Shown here: piece after piece, positions 35,106-46,909 of the stretch
Layout of the letters: every line of letters begins with the position of its first letter
Numbering within the stretch: position 1 is the first letter of the stretch
Assembly: GCA_021234155.1 (NCBI GenBank)
Contig: JAJEKV010000011.1
Span: 21,408,677 to 21,472,676 of the forward strand
Direction of reading: 5' to 3'
From: Isoetes taiwanensis
Taxonomy: Eukaryota > Streptophyta > Lycopodiopsida > Isoetales > Isoetaceae
DNA length: 64,000 nt
Position numbers and translations under genes: made by a program
The notes under the pieces: model-generated
Database searches by the model: none
What the model saw: the letters and a program-made list of their open reading frames with translations, nothing else
What the model was told of the DNA's origin: nothing

Positions 35106-36848
35106 ATGCAACTATTGCTCCGTCTAGCAACTTTAAGAATAGAATAGAAACCTTAACATGGAAACCTTAGTTATGGGTTAAGAAAATAACACCTTAGTTA
35201 CAAAAACATAGAATAGAAAAATAGTTACAATAGTAACACCTTAGTTAAGGGTTGTATGATAAACGTTAATAAGTTATGCTAGGTTAAGTGGTATGAAGTA
35301 TATGTGGTATGAAGTAATGTGTAATGTGAATGTTATGAAAAGAAATAGGTTAGCCTCGACCAATCCAAGCAATCTCAGATAAGACCAAGAAAAAAACTTA
35401 AAATAACCTCGAACAAATAGGCGATTCGTTCACAGATGGGCATGACTATGATGCAAAGTTTCAATTTCATCATGTCTCTTATTTTATCTTATTTTAGGAA
35501 GACTATACAATAAAATGTGGCAATCCTCGTATACCATGAGGTAAGTAAAAAAGCTTATTAAGTTTTTACAAGCCAAAAAGAGGTGGTTCGGTTTTGAGAA
35601 TACCACCGAGATGCAAGGCATGCAGAGGAAGGCTACCGATGTGAGAAGGGGCAAGAACAAGTCGAAGTGGCATGGCGAGGCAACCGGAGAAAGGTGCAGG
35701 TGAGGCGAGGATCGGGCCGCCGTGACACTAAGAAACAAGATGCTTCCAGCCTAAAAAAACAGGCTAAAAATTTTTCCGTGGTTGCAAAATCAGGGCTAAA
35801 TCCGAGTCCGAAGTCCACGTAATGGCACTCCATGAAAACAGCCTGGTTAAAAAAGGATCAGTCAAGAAGCAAACAGATGATGTGCAAACGACTTTGTGTA
35901 GAGACCACCAAACATGGGAATGTCTTGGCCTTTTCCCCGAGAATAGCTATGATGGGATCAATCAATGAGTTGAAAACAAACTATAATACCCACCAGATTT
36001 GAATAACCAAAAGATAATCATGGGAACCGAGAAAACCAAAGAAGACCAACAATTTCGAAAGCTCAAAACTCGTTCCTTTGCATACAAGATAAAGCCCGGT
36101 GTTTGGTGAATTATATTTTGGATCTATTTGAAAGAACAAACTTGTTCACCGCCGGCCAGATAAAGGGCAAATGTCAACAGGGAAAAAACAAATGCCAAAA
36201 ACATAAAGACCCGTATCTTTATCTTCTCTTAAAACTCGCTTGCGTGAGCCATTCCATTGGGGCATGCCATAGCCATCCGATATCGTCATATTACAAAGCG
36301 CCCAATAGATACCAATTATATCCTCCGTCTCATAGAACTCTACAAATTTTGCCCCTTTCCTGTCTGCAATCGAATTAGATTCCTTCTTTTAGAAAACAAA
36401 CAAAATACCTTTATTGATGATAGCTCGCTTGTTGGCTCTAAAGCCGCCTGCAACTGCAAATTATTCTCCAGATTTTCCAATTCTTGCTGAAGGGAACAAA
36501 TATTGGACTCCAATGCAGTGAAAAAATAACTTATCCTTGTTGCATTCTATGGTCTCAACATCGACTGCCATCAAGCCTAGGAAGAGAGCAGCAACAATCT
36601 TTTTAAAATCTCTGGGCATTTCTACAGTAGCAAAGGCACCAGGAAGCATAGACACTCCGGCAAGGCTTGGATACCAAGCAACGTGATGGGCCACAGACCG
36701 CAAAGAAAGTAAGGAAGATAGGCAAACTGCCCACAATAGAAAGAGAGGGAGATGCAGGCATCAGACCGGAAAAAAGTAAGGAAGATAGACAACCGGAAAC
36801 AAGTAAGGAAGATAGACAACACCAAACCGTAGGGAGAAGGAAGAAGAG
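35106..36848 (-). repeat. Inverted array block (C then B modules reversed)
   Basis: Directly after the D end, sequence continues with the inverse of C, entering at the gcaatagttgc position, and then inverse B to the tctatcttcc end. It abuts a direct A module at 36849 without spacer. Confidence 0.8.
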
Positions 36849-38072
36849 CATTCTTGTCCATGGCTACCCGTAGTATTTCTAGAAATGACGTTTTCCTTCG
36901 TTTCAACGAATAGAAGGAAAACGAGGTTCTAGAAATACGGAGGCAGTTGGCAGTTAGCAGTTAGTTAGTTCTTTTCCCTATTTATGTGTTGTTTCGTCAT
37001 GTTCTCGCTCATCAGCTCTCTTGGTGCATCTTCTTTCCTCTTCTTCCTTCTCCCTACGGTTTGGTGTTGTCTATCTTCCTTACTTTTTTCCGGTCTGATG
37101 CCTGCATCTCCCTCTCTTTCTATTGTGGGCAGTTGCCTATCTTCCTTACTTTCTTTGCGGTCTGTGGCCCATCACGTTGCTTGGTATCCAAGCCATGCCG
37201 GAGTGTCTATGCTGCAATTTCTACTGCAGAAATGCCCAGAGATTTTAAAAAGATTGTTGCTGCTCTCTTCCTAGGCTTGATGGCAGTCGATGTTGAGACC
37301 ATAGAATGCAACAAGGAATAAGTTGTTTTTCACTGCATTGGAGTCCAATATTTGTTCCCTTCAGCAAGAATTGAAAAATCTGGAGAATAATTTGCAGTTG
37401 CAGGCGGCTTTAGAGCCAACAAGCAAGCTATCATCAATAAAGGTATTTTGTTTGATTTCTAAAAGAAAGAATCTAATTCGATTGCAGACAGGGAAGGGGC
37501 AAAATTTGTAGAGTTCTATGAGACGGAGGATATAATTGGTATCTTTTGGAACGCCTGTAATATGGCGATATCAGATGGCTATGGCATGCCCTGTGGAATG
37601 GCTCTGGCAAGCAGAGTTTTAAGAGAAGATAAAGATACGGGTCTTTATGTTTTTGGCATTTGTTTTTTCCCTGTTGACATTTGCCCTTTATCTGGCCGGC
37701 GGTGAACAAGTTTGTTCTTTCAAATAGATCCAAAATATAATTCAGCCAAACACTGCTTTATCTTGTATGCAAAGGAACAGAGTTTTGAGCTTTCAGGAGT
37801 TGTTGGTGTTTCTTGGTTTTCTCAGGGTTCCCATGATTATGTTTTGGTTATTCAAATCCTGATCGGGTATTATAGTTTGTTTTCAATTCATTGTTTGATC
37901 CCATGATAGCTATTCTCAGGAAAAGGCTAGACATTCCTGTGGGTGGTCTCTGCACAAGTCGTTTGCCTGTCATCTGTTTCCTTCTTGACCTGATCCTTTT
38001 TAACCGCCCTGTTTCATGGAGTGCTCTGTTCTGTAGACTCGGACTCAGATTTTAGCCCCGATTTTGCAACAT
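36849..38072 (+). repeat. Direct array block A-B-C (truncated)
   Basis: Module A (with hairpin) and B follow the inverted block. C stops at about 38072 (after gattttgcaac) where unrelated sequence begins. B lacks one copy of the ctatcttccttacttgtttc sub-repeat. Confidence 0.8.
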
Positions 38073-38834
38073 CTAACCTACCTAAAGGCTGCAAGGGTTC
38101 CGTTATTTCGGATTTACAGACTGGGAACTCCGGATTCAAGCGGATTAGATGCCGAGATTGTGGGCCGGATCTTCAGACCTGTGCAAGACCTATCTTTTCT
38201 GTTGATATTTTTCTTTCGTAACTTTTCTTTGTTGTTGCCTTAACTAACCCTAACGTTTTTCGTGTTGGATATTTTCTTTGTTGCTTTAACTAACCCGACA
38301 GTTTTTATTCTTCTTATCATCTATTTTATACACTCACATTACGTATTGCTTGCCTTCATAATTTAAGACTTATAAACTCCTGCGTTTTTGGTTTGGTTTG
38401 AATTCATATGTTATGTTAAATTGAAGGTATGTTAAAAGATTCTATGAACCCAATCGATTTTTTTTGCCTTCATATGTTAACAAAGCATGAACGGGCATTT
38501 TAATCGATGCAAGTGAACTATGGTTTGTGGCCATTATTTTGCATGTGCTTAATAGGTTTATCTTATAACGGGTTTACTGTTGGTAGTATATTGTTCATAG
38601 AGTTCTCTTGGCATTCTCTGTTTGCTTCTTTAAATCGGAGGCATTTAAAACATAATAACCTTCTCAATTGAAGAACAGAGCTTCAGAACCACTTGAATGC
38701 TTAGATTTTCTCTTACACCATACATAGGCCTTTTCCGGTTTACTTTTTGCTTTACATGGACCTCTTTATATATAAACCTTCATTGACCTCTATGTGTGGC
38801 TTCTAAGACCGGTCGTAATATGATCGTATTTGTC
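38073..38834. other. Unique sequence within the array
   Basis: Replaces about 0.75 kb of module C. Contains ttaactaaccctaacgtttttc and a related ttaactaacccgacagttttta block about 58 bases on, but no coding or terminal repeats that I recognise. Confidence 0.5.
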
Positions 38835-39355
38835 AGGCTTCTTACATTTTATGTGTGCAACCACTGTCTCTTTGCCCTGCTCAATGGATTTTATATTACT
38901 TCTGCCTCTTCTTCAGCATTCTGTCCATGTCTACCCGTAGTATTTCTAGAAATGACGTTTTCCTTCGTTTCAACGAATAGAAGGAAAACGAGGTTCTAGA
39001 AATACGGAGGCTGTTAGTAGTTAGCAGTTAGTTAGTTATTTTCCATGTTTTCCCTATTTATGTGCTTGCTCGTCCTGTTCTCTCTCATCAGCTCTCTTGG
39101 TGCTTCTCCTTTCCTCTTCTTCCTTCTCCCTACGGTTTGGCCCACCCCCCCACCCTTCCCCTAAATGTGTAACTTGTTGATAAGCTAACACTGGGTTGAA
39201 GGCCTAGTGCCTGGTGGAGGCCGAGTGCCTGTGTTTGAGGCTGAGTGCCTGGTTGGGGCCTTTGTGCCTGGTTGAGGCCGGTGTGCCTAGTGGAAGGCTT
39301 GGTGCCTAGTTGGAAGCCTTGGTGGCTGGATGGCCTTGGTGGCCTTTGGTTGGAA
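38835..39355 (+). repeat. Direct array block C-end, A and truncated D
   Basis: Begins at the caggcttcttacattttatg point of C, continues through A, and ends inside D at ggcctttggtt, where an inverted C block starts. Confidence 0.75.
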
Positions 39356-40352
39356 CAGAGCACTCCATGAAACAGGGCGGTTAAAAAGGATCAGGTCAAG
39401 AAGGAAACAGATGACAGGCAAACGACTTGTGCAGAGACCACCCACAGGAATGTCTAGCCTTTTCCTGAGAATAGCTATCATGGGATCAAACAATGAATTG
39501 AAAACAAACTATAATACCCGATCAGGATTTGAATAACCAAAACATAATCATGGGAACCCTGAGAAAACCAAGGAACACCAACAACTCCTGAAAGCTCAAA
39601 ACTCTGTTCCTTTGCATACAAGATAAAGCAGTGTTTGGCTGAATTATATTTTGGATCTATTTGAAAGAACAAACTTGTTCACCGCCGGCCAGATAAAGGG
39701 CAAATGTCAACGGGGAAAAACAAATGCCAAAAACATAAAGACCGTATCTTTATCTTCTCTTAAAACTACGCTTGCGAGCCATTCCCTGAGGGCATGCCAT
39801 AGCCATCGATATCGCCATATTACAGAAGCGTTCCAAAGATACCAATTATATCCTCCGTCTCATAGAACTCTACAAATTTTGCCCCTTCCTCATGCGCAAT
39901 TGAATTAGATTCTTTCTTTTAGAAATCAAACAAAATACCTTTATTGATGATAGCTTGCTTGTTGGCTCTAAAGCCTTTGCAAGCTGCAAATTATTCTCAG
40001 TTTTTCAATTCTTCTTTGAAGGAACAAATATTGGACTCAATGCGGTGAAAAACAACTTATTCCTTGTTGCATTCTATGGTCTCAACATCATTTTGCCATC
40101 AAGCCTAGGAAAGAGAGCAGCAACAATCTTTTTAAAATCTCTGGGCATTTCTGCAGTAGAAAAGGCACCAGGAAGCATAGACACTCCGGCATGGCTTGGA
40201 TACCAAACAGCGTGATGGGCCACCGGACCGCTTAAAGAAAGTAAGGAAGATAGGCAGCTGCCCACAATAAAAAAGGGGAGATCACGGGCATCGGTGGGAA
40301 AAAAGTAAGGAAGATAGACAACACCAAGCTGGTAGGGAGAAGGAAGAGGAAA
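39356..40352 (-). repeat. Inverted array block (C fragment, B)
   Basis: Inverse of part of C then B, ending in the inverse of tccttctccctac. It is the left arm of a palindrome centred near 40356. It carries many small differences from other copies, mostly at CAG/CTG words. Confidence 0.75.
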
Positions 40353-40967
40353 GACTTCTCCTTTCCTCTTCTTCCTTCTCCCTACCGGTTTGGTGTTGTC
40401 TATCTTCCCTTGGGTTTTTAGATGCGATCCCTCTCTTTCTATTGTGGGCAGTTGCCTATCTTCCTTACTTTCTTTGGAAGCGGTGGCTGGATGGCCCATC
40501 ACGTTGCTTGGTATCCAAGCCATGCCGGAGTGTCTATGCTTCCTAGTGCCTTTTCTACTGCAGAAATGCCCAGAGATTTTAAAAAGATTGTTGCTGCTCT
40601 CTTCCTAGGCTTGATGGCAGTCGATGTTGAGACCATAGAATGCAACAAGGAATAAGTTGTTTTTCATCGCATTGGAGTCCAATATTTGTTCCTTCAAAGA
40701 AGAATTGAAAAAAACTGAGAATAATTTGCAGCTTGCAAAACTTTTTTAGAGCCAACAAGCAAGCTATCATCAATAAAGGTATTTTGTTTGATTTCTAAAA
40801 GAAAGAATCTAATTCGATTGCAGGCAGGGAAGGGGCAAAATTTGTAGAGTTCTATGAGACGGAGGATATAATTGGTATCTTTTGGAACGCCTGTAATATG
40901 GCGATATCAGATGGCTATGGCATGCCCTGTGGAATGGCTCTGGCAAGCAGAGTTTTAAGAGAAGATA
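40353..40967 (+). repeat. Direct B block, right arm of the 40356 palindrome
   Basis: Starts cttctcctttcctcttcttc and runs through B until gagaagatac, where it flips to inverse B (ccacagaccgc). The same flip recurs at 43104. Confidence 0.75.
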
Positions 40968-42535
40968 CCACAGACCGCAAAGAAAGTAAGGAAGATAGGC
41001 AAACTGCCCACAATAGAAAGAGAGGGAGATGCAGGCATCAGACCGGAAAAAAGTAAGGAAGATAGACAACCGGAAACAAGTAAGGAAGATAGACAACACC
41101 AAACCGTAGGGAGAAGGAAGAAGAGGAAAGAAGATGCACCAAGAGAGCTGATGAGCGAGAACATGACGAAACAACACATAAATAGGGAAAAGAACTAACT
41201 AACTGCTAACTGCCAACTGCCTCCGTATTTCTAGAACCTCGTTTTCCTTCTATTCGTTGAAACGAAGGAAAACGTCATTTCTAGAAATACTACGGGTAGC
41301 CATGGACAAGAATGCTGAAGAAGAGGCAGGAGTAAAATAAAAACCGTTGAGCAGGGCAAAGAGACAGTGGTTGCACACATAAAATGTAAGAAGCCTAGCA
41401 GCTGAGTGACAGAACATCCCGCTGTAAGATCACATATTATGCACATTCCAGCTCTGAAACAATTTCTAACGTGCACCAACCATGGTAAGCAACTATTGCT
41501 CCGTCTAGCAACTTTAAGAATAGAATAGAAACCTTAACATGGAAACCTTAGTTATGGGTTAAGAAAATAACACCTTAGTTACAAAAACATAGAATAGAAA
41601 AATAGTTACAATAGTAACACCTTAGTTAAGGGTTGTATGATAAACGTTAATAAGTTATGCTAGGTTAAGTGGTATGAAGTATATGTGGTATGAAGTAATG
41701 TGTAATGTGAATGTTATGAAAAGAAATAGGTTAGCCTCGACCAATCCAAGCAATCTCAGATAAGACCAAGAAAAAAACTTAAAATAACCTCGAACAAATA
41801 GGCCAGTTTCGTTCACAGATGGGCGCACTATGATGCAAAGTTTCAATTTCATCATGTCTCTTATTTTATCTTATTTTAGGAAGACTATACAATAAAATGT
41901 GGCAATCCTCGTATACCATGAGGTAAGTAAAAAAGCTTATTAAGTTTTTACAAGCCAAAAAGAGGTGGTTCGGTTTGAGAATACCACCGAGATGCAAGGC
42001 GGCAGAGGAAGGCGGTCGATGTGAGAAGGGGCAAGAACAAGTCGAGAAGTGGCATGGCGAGGCAACCGGAGCAGGCAGGTGAGGCGAGGATCGCCGTGAC
42101 ATTTAAGAAAAGCGGCATGCTTCCAGCTAAAAACAGGGCTAAAAATTTTCTCCAGGGTTGCAAAATCAGGGCTAAATCTGAGTCCGAGTCTACAGAACAG
42201 GGCACTCCATGAAACAGGTCGGTTAAAAAAGGATCAGGTCAAGAAGCAAACAGATGACAGGCAAACGACTTGTGCAGAGACCACCAAACACAGGAATGTC
42301 TTGGCCTTTTCCTGAGAATAGCTATGATGGGATCAATCAATGAGTTGAAAACAAACTATAATACCCGGTCAGGATTTGAATAACCAAAAGATAATCATGG
42401 GAACCTGAGAAAACCAAAGAAGACCAACAATTCCTGAAAGCTCAAAACTCTGTTCCTTTGCATACAAGATAAAGCAGTGTTTGGCTGAATTATATTTTGG
42501 ATCTATTTGAAAGAACAAACTTGTTCACCGCCGGC
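40968..42535 (-). repeat. Inverted array block (B part, A, C)
   Basis: Inverse B (40968-41107), inverse A with its hairpin (41108-41300) and inverse C (41301-42535). It is the left arm of the large palindrome with 43203-44637. Confidence 0.8.
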
Positions 42536-43230
42536 TCTCTTCCTTACTTTTTTCCGGTCTGATGCCTGCATCTCCCTCTCTTTCTATTGTGAGCAGTTTG
42601 CCTATCTTCCTTACTTTCTTTGCGGTCTGTGGCCCATCACGTTGCTTGGTATCCAAGCCTTGCCGGAGTGTCTATGCTTCCTGGTGCCTTTGCTACTGTA
42701 GAAATGCCCAGAGATTTTAAAAAGATTGTTGCTGCTCTCTTCCTAGGCTTGATGGCAGTCGATGTTGAGACCATAGAATGCAACAAGGAATAAGTTGTTT
42801 TTCACTGCATTGGAGTCCAATATTTGTTCCCTTCAGCAAGAATTGAAAAATCTGGAGAATAATTTGCAGTTGCAGGCGGCTTTAGAGCCAACAAGCAAGC
42901 TATCATCAATAAAGGTATTTTGTTTGATTTCTAAAAGAAAGAATCTAATTCGATTGCAGGCAGGGAAGGGGCAAAATTTGTAGAGTTCTATGAGACGGAG
43001 GATATAATTGGTATCTTTTGGAACGCCTGTAATATGGCGATATCAGATGGCTATGGCATGCCCTGTGGAATGGCTCTGGCAAGCAGAGTTTTAAGAGAAG
43101 ATACCACAGACCGCAAAGAAAGTAAGGAAGATAGGCAAACTGCCCACAATAGAAAGAGAGGGAGATGCAGGCATCAGACCGGAAAAAAGTAAGGAAGAGA
43201 GCCGGCGGTGAACAAGTTTGTTCTTTCAAA
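42505..43230. repeat. Core of the large array palindrome
   Basis: Left side 42505-42627 (gaacaaacttgttcaccgcc ... ctttgcggtctgtgg) is mirrored by 43107-43230. Direct B sequence fills the middle and flips at 43104. Outer arms extend the mirror symmetry to about 41108 and 44637, giving arms of about 1.5 kb. Confidence 0.8.
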
Positions 43231-45185
43231 TAGATCCAAAATATAATTCAGCCAAACACTGCTTTATCTTGTATGCAAAGGAACAGAGTTTTGAGCTTTC
43301 AGGAATTGTTGGTCTTCTTTGGTTTTCTCAGGTTCCCATGATTATCTTTTGGTTATTCAAATCCTGACCGGGTATTATAGTTTGTTTTCAACTCATTGAT
43401 TGATCCCATCATAGCTATTCTCAGGAAAAGGCCAAGACATTCCTGTGTTTGGTGGTCTCTGCACAAGTCGTTTGCCTGTCATCTGTTTGCTTCTTGACCT
43501 GATCCTTTTTTAACCGACCTGTTTCATGGAGTGCCCCTGTTCTGTAGACTCGGACTTCATTTAGCCCCCGATTTTGCAACCCGGAGAAAATTTTTAGCCC
43601 TTTTTTAGCTGGAAGCATGCCGGTTTCTTCGTGTCCCGCCGTGATCCTCGCCTCACCGCACGCTCGGTTGCCTCGCCATGCCACTTCTCGACTTGTTCTT
43701 GCCCCTTCTCACATCGGCCCGCCTTCTCTGCCGCCTTGCATCTCGGTGGTATTCTCAAACCGAACCACCTCTTTTTGGCTTGTAAAAACTTAATAAGCTT
43801 TTTTACTTACCTCATGGTATACGAGGATTGCCACATTTTATTGTATAGTCTTCCTAAAATAAGATAAAATAAGAGCATGATGAAATTGAAACTTTTGCAT
43901 CATAGTGCGCCCATCCGTGGAACTTAAACTGGCCTATTTGTTCGAGGTTATTTTAAGTTTTTTCTTGGTCTTATCCGAGATTGCTTGGATTGGTCGAGGC
44001 TAACCTATTTCTTTTCATAACATTCACATTACACATTACTTCATACCACATATACTTCATACCACTTAACCTAGCATAACTTATTAACGTTTATCATACA
44101 ACCCTTAACTAAGGTGTTACTATTGTAACTATTTTTCTATTCTATGTTTTTGTAACTAAGGTGTTATTTTCTTAACCCATAACTAAGGTTTCCATGTTAA
44201 GGTTTCTATTCTATTCTTAAAGTTGCTAGACGGAGCAATAGTTGCTTACCATGGTTGGTGCACGTTAGAAATTGTTTGAGAGTGGAATGTGCATAATATG
44301 TGATCTTTACAAACGGGATGTTCGTCACTTTCACTCACCGCTAGGCTTCTTACATTTTATGTGTGCAACCACTTTGTCGCTCTTTGCCCCGCTTCAACGG
44401 TTTTTATTTTACTCCCGCCTCTTCTCAAACATTCTTGTCCATGGCTACCCGTAGTATTTCTAGAAATGACGTTTTCCTTCGTTTCAACGAATAGAAGGAA
44501 AACGAGGTTCTAGAAATACGGAGGCAGTTGGCAGTTAGCAGTTAGTTAGTTCTTTTCCCTATTTATGTGTTGTTTCGTCATGTTCTCGCTCATCAGCTCT
44601 CTTGGTGCATCTTCTTTCCTCTTCTTCCTTCTCCCTACGGTTTGGCCCACCCCCACCCTTCTCGGTTTTTATGACTTGTTTGCAAACTAACACTTTGTTG
44701 GAGGCCTAGTGCCTGGTTAGGGCCGTTGTGCCTGGTTGAGGCCTGTGTGCCTGGTTGGGGCCTTTGTGCCTGGTTGGGGCCGGTGTGCCTAGTGGAAGGC
44801 ATGGTGCCTAGTTGGAAGCCTTGGTGGCTGGATGGCCTTGGTGGCCTTTGGTTTGTCTTTTTTGTGTATGCAGGGTTTAGCGTGGCTGTTTGGAGGAGGG
44901 CTTTGGATTCGGAGCTCAAGTTGAAGATCAATGGAGAAGACAATTCAAGCATGTTTCGTCTTTGGCAATTCTTTGTTGTAATGTATTTTCACCCAATAAG
45001 GCTAGTCAGCATGAGGGTACAAGATCTATTATGTTTTTGGACCTAGCATCGGCTAGTGACCCCATTATTGTCAGGGTTTTTCCTCGAAAACCCGAAAGGG
45101 CGAGGTTTTTTAATCCCGGCCATAATGGTTTCACTAGCTTGCTATCTGTATGTACTTGTTTTGGTTATCAAGGAGATGCCCATGA
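43203..45185 (+). repeat. Direct array block C-A-D
   Basis: C from the ccggcggtgaac edge, then A (44426-44637), then D to aaggagatgccca at about 45182. The first 1.4 kb is the right arm of the large palindrome. Confidence 0.8.
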
Positions 45186-45530
45186 GCCGAATTTATTTTA
45201 GCATCATTTTAACGAGTTTTCCTTCTATTCGTTTCAACGAATAGAAGGAATCAAGTTTCAACGGTTTTTATTTTACTCCTGCCTCTTCTTCAGCATTCTT
45301 GTCCATGGCTACCCGTAGTATTTCTAGAAATGACGTTTTCCTTCGTTTCAACGAATAGAAGGAAAACGAGGTTCTAGAAATACGGAGGCAGTTGGCAGTT
45401 AGCAGTTAGTTAGTTCTTTTCCCTATTTATGTGTTGTTTCGTCATGTTCTCGCTCATCAGCTCTCTTGGTGCATCTTCTTTCCTCTTCTTCCTTCTCCCT
45501 ACGGTTTGGCCCACCCCCCCACCCTTCTCC
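45186..45530 (+). repeat. Short array remnant with duplicated hairpin
   Basis: A hairpin (ccttctattcgtttcaacga then atagaagg) unlike the standard A hairpin precedes the C end, a full A module and the first bases of D (acccttctcc), where array sequence stops. Confidence 0.7.
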
Positions 45531-46071
45531 AGAATTACAAACCTTTGACCTATGACTTAGAAAATATCTATATAGAGTCAGGAAGGTAGAATTATTTCAA
45601 GAATTTTTAGCCGAGTGATCAATTCGGCGTACCAAGACTTACGTCAAGGCCCAAGAGTTCTAGAAAAGATTCAAGATAGCGGTTTGTACAAATGTTTTCT
45701 GGAGTCTTACACATCCCATAAAGGCCATGTGCACGGTGTTGAAAAATAGTTTCTTTCCCAGCCCACCGAAACTGGGCTATTTTCTTGGATTCTTGATTAT
45801 ATTTTTAAAGTTATGAAAAACTTATGTTTATTCCCAACGTTATCTAGTCATTTAATTTGTATCATTAACAAGCAAAAATAAAGAATAAGACAAGCACCAA
45901 CTACGGAAATAAAAATGGTTTTTAGCCAGATTCGAACCTTAGCCTGCAGATTACAAGACCACCAGTCTTACCACAATAGCTATCTTACATTTGTGTTTTA
46001 TTATAAATGAAAACTACTACTTCTACGTCTGCAACAGTTAATAAATAAACTGTAATAGATCTCTGTTTCTC
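45531..46071. other. Unique sequence with a SINE-like fragment
   Basis: AT-rich sequence between the last intact array block and the gypsy-like LTR. The only recognisable element is a minus-strand tRNA-like head at 45915-45988. Confidence 0.5.
45915..45988 (-). repeat. tRNA-derived SINE-like fragment
   Basis: The minus strand carries an A-box-like tagctattgtggtaagactg and, about 35 bases on, a B box ggttcgaatctgg. Spacing fits a tRNA head; no intact tRNA fold. Confidence 0.45.
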
Positions 46072-46890
46072 TGTGACATCCCTAAAAATCCGGCGTTGTA
46101 ATTTGGCGATGAACTAGGCTACGAAATTTCAATTAAGAGCAAAAGGAGTTCTTGGCCTATTTTATATGAAACAATAGACTACAGTGCATGAAGAAAAACA
46201 ACCGAAGCTTAGTTTCTTTGGAAGGGATGAACTAGGATTATGACCCAAAAACAGAAAAACACCGAAATAATCAAAGAATCAGATTTGGGTGCTTCAAACA
46301 AGAGCCGTGGAAGACATTTAATCTGAGTAGAGAAGTCCGAAATCATTGTTACTTCTAGATTCAAAGAAATAAAGGAAAAACAAGCCTTAAACCAGAAACC
46401 ATTACAGCAAAAGAAGAAATCCATTCTTACAGAATTATATTACTTTGTTTTAAATCTTAGATCCGTGTCTTAAGCAAATATACACACAATTTTTGGTACA
46501 AAACGGATGGACATGGATGCCTACTTAGTCGTAAGACTAACGTCATGTTTTCTCTCTGTTTGTTCCCTAGCACGTCAAGATTAGCCAAGGAGAACATGAA
46601 CGTTAGTATTTACTTGATGAAGTGAAAAACTGATGTATTTATTTTTGAACAATATGTTACTAGAATATTAACTCTATTTCGAACACATGTTTATTTATAT
46701 AACTTGAGCTCGTTATTCAGATTAAAGATTTTCCTTATTTTTTTTTTTTTTTTTTTGAGTTGTTGTTGTCGTGAAACTATAATAGTGATAAGATTTAAAC
46801 TCTAGCTCTAATTAGAAATGAGGCTTAGCCATAGAAGGGAGACTGCTCGAATCTAACGTTTCCCAAGCCGAAAATTTTGGGAACGTTACA
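46072..46890 (+). repeat. Gypsy-like LTR (819 bp) joined to array
   Basis: Begins TGTGACATCCC and ends GGGAACGTTACA, the usual complementary ends of plant Ty3/gypsy LTRs, and is followed at once by a primer-binding site. No internal gag-pol follows: array module C starts within the primer site. It includes a T-rich run at 46737-46756. Confidence 0.7.
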
Positions 46891-46891
46891 G

Positions 46892-46909
46892 TGGTATCAG
46901 AGCCAGGTT
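46892..46909 (+). other. Primer-binding site (initiator tRNA-Met), 18-base match
   Basis: TGGTATCAGAGCCAGGTT matches the complement of the plant initiator tRNA-Met 3' end. Its last five bases AGGTT are also the array sequence found in aggttcccatgatt, so the junction sits in a 5-base overlap. Confidence 0.75.

Noticed and set aside
26752-43229. Many open frames of 60-160 codons in the array on both strands
   Set aside because: They recur with each repeat copy, overlap on both strands, break at different places and match no known protein; only the module D frame is kept as a weak observation.
8475-45988. True tRNA genes at the A/B-box sequences
   Set aside because: None folds into a complete cloverleaf with acceptor stem and anticodon arm; SINE heads explain them better.
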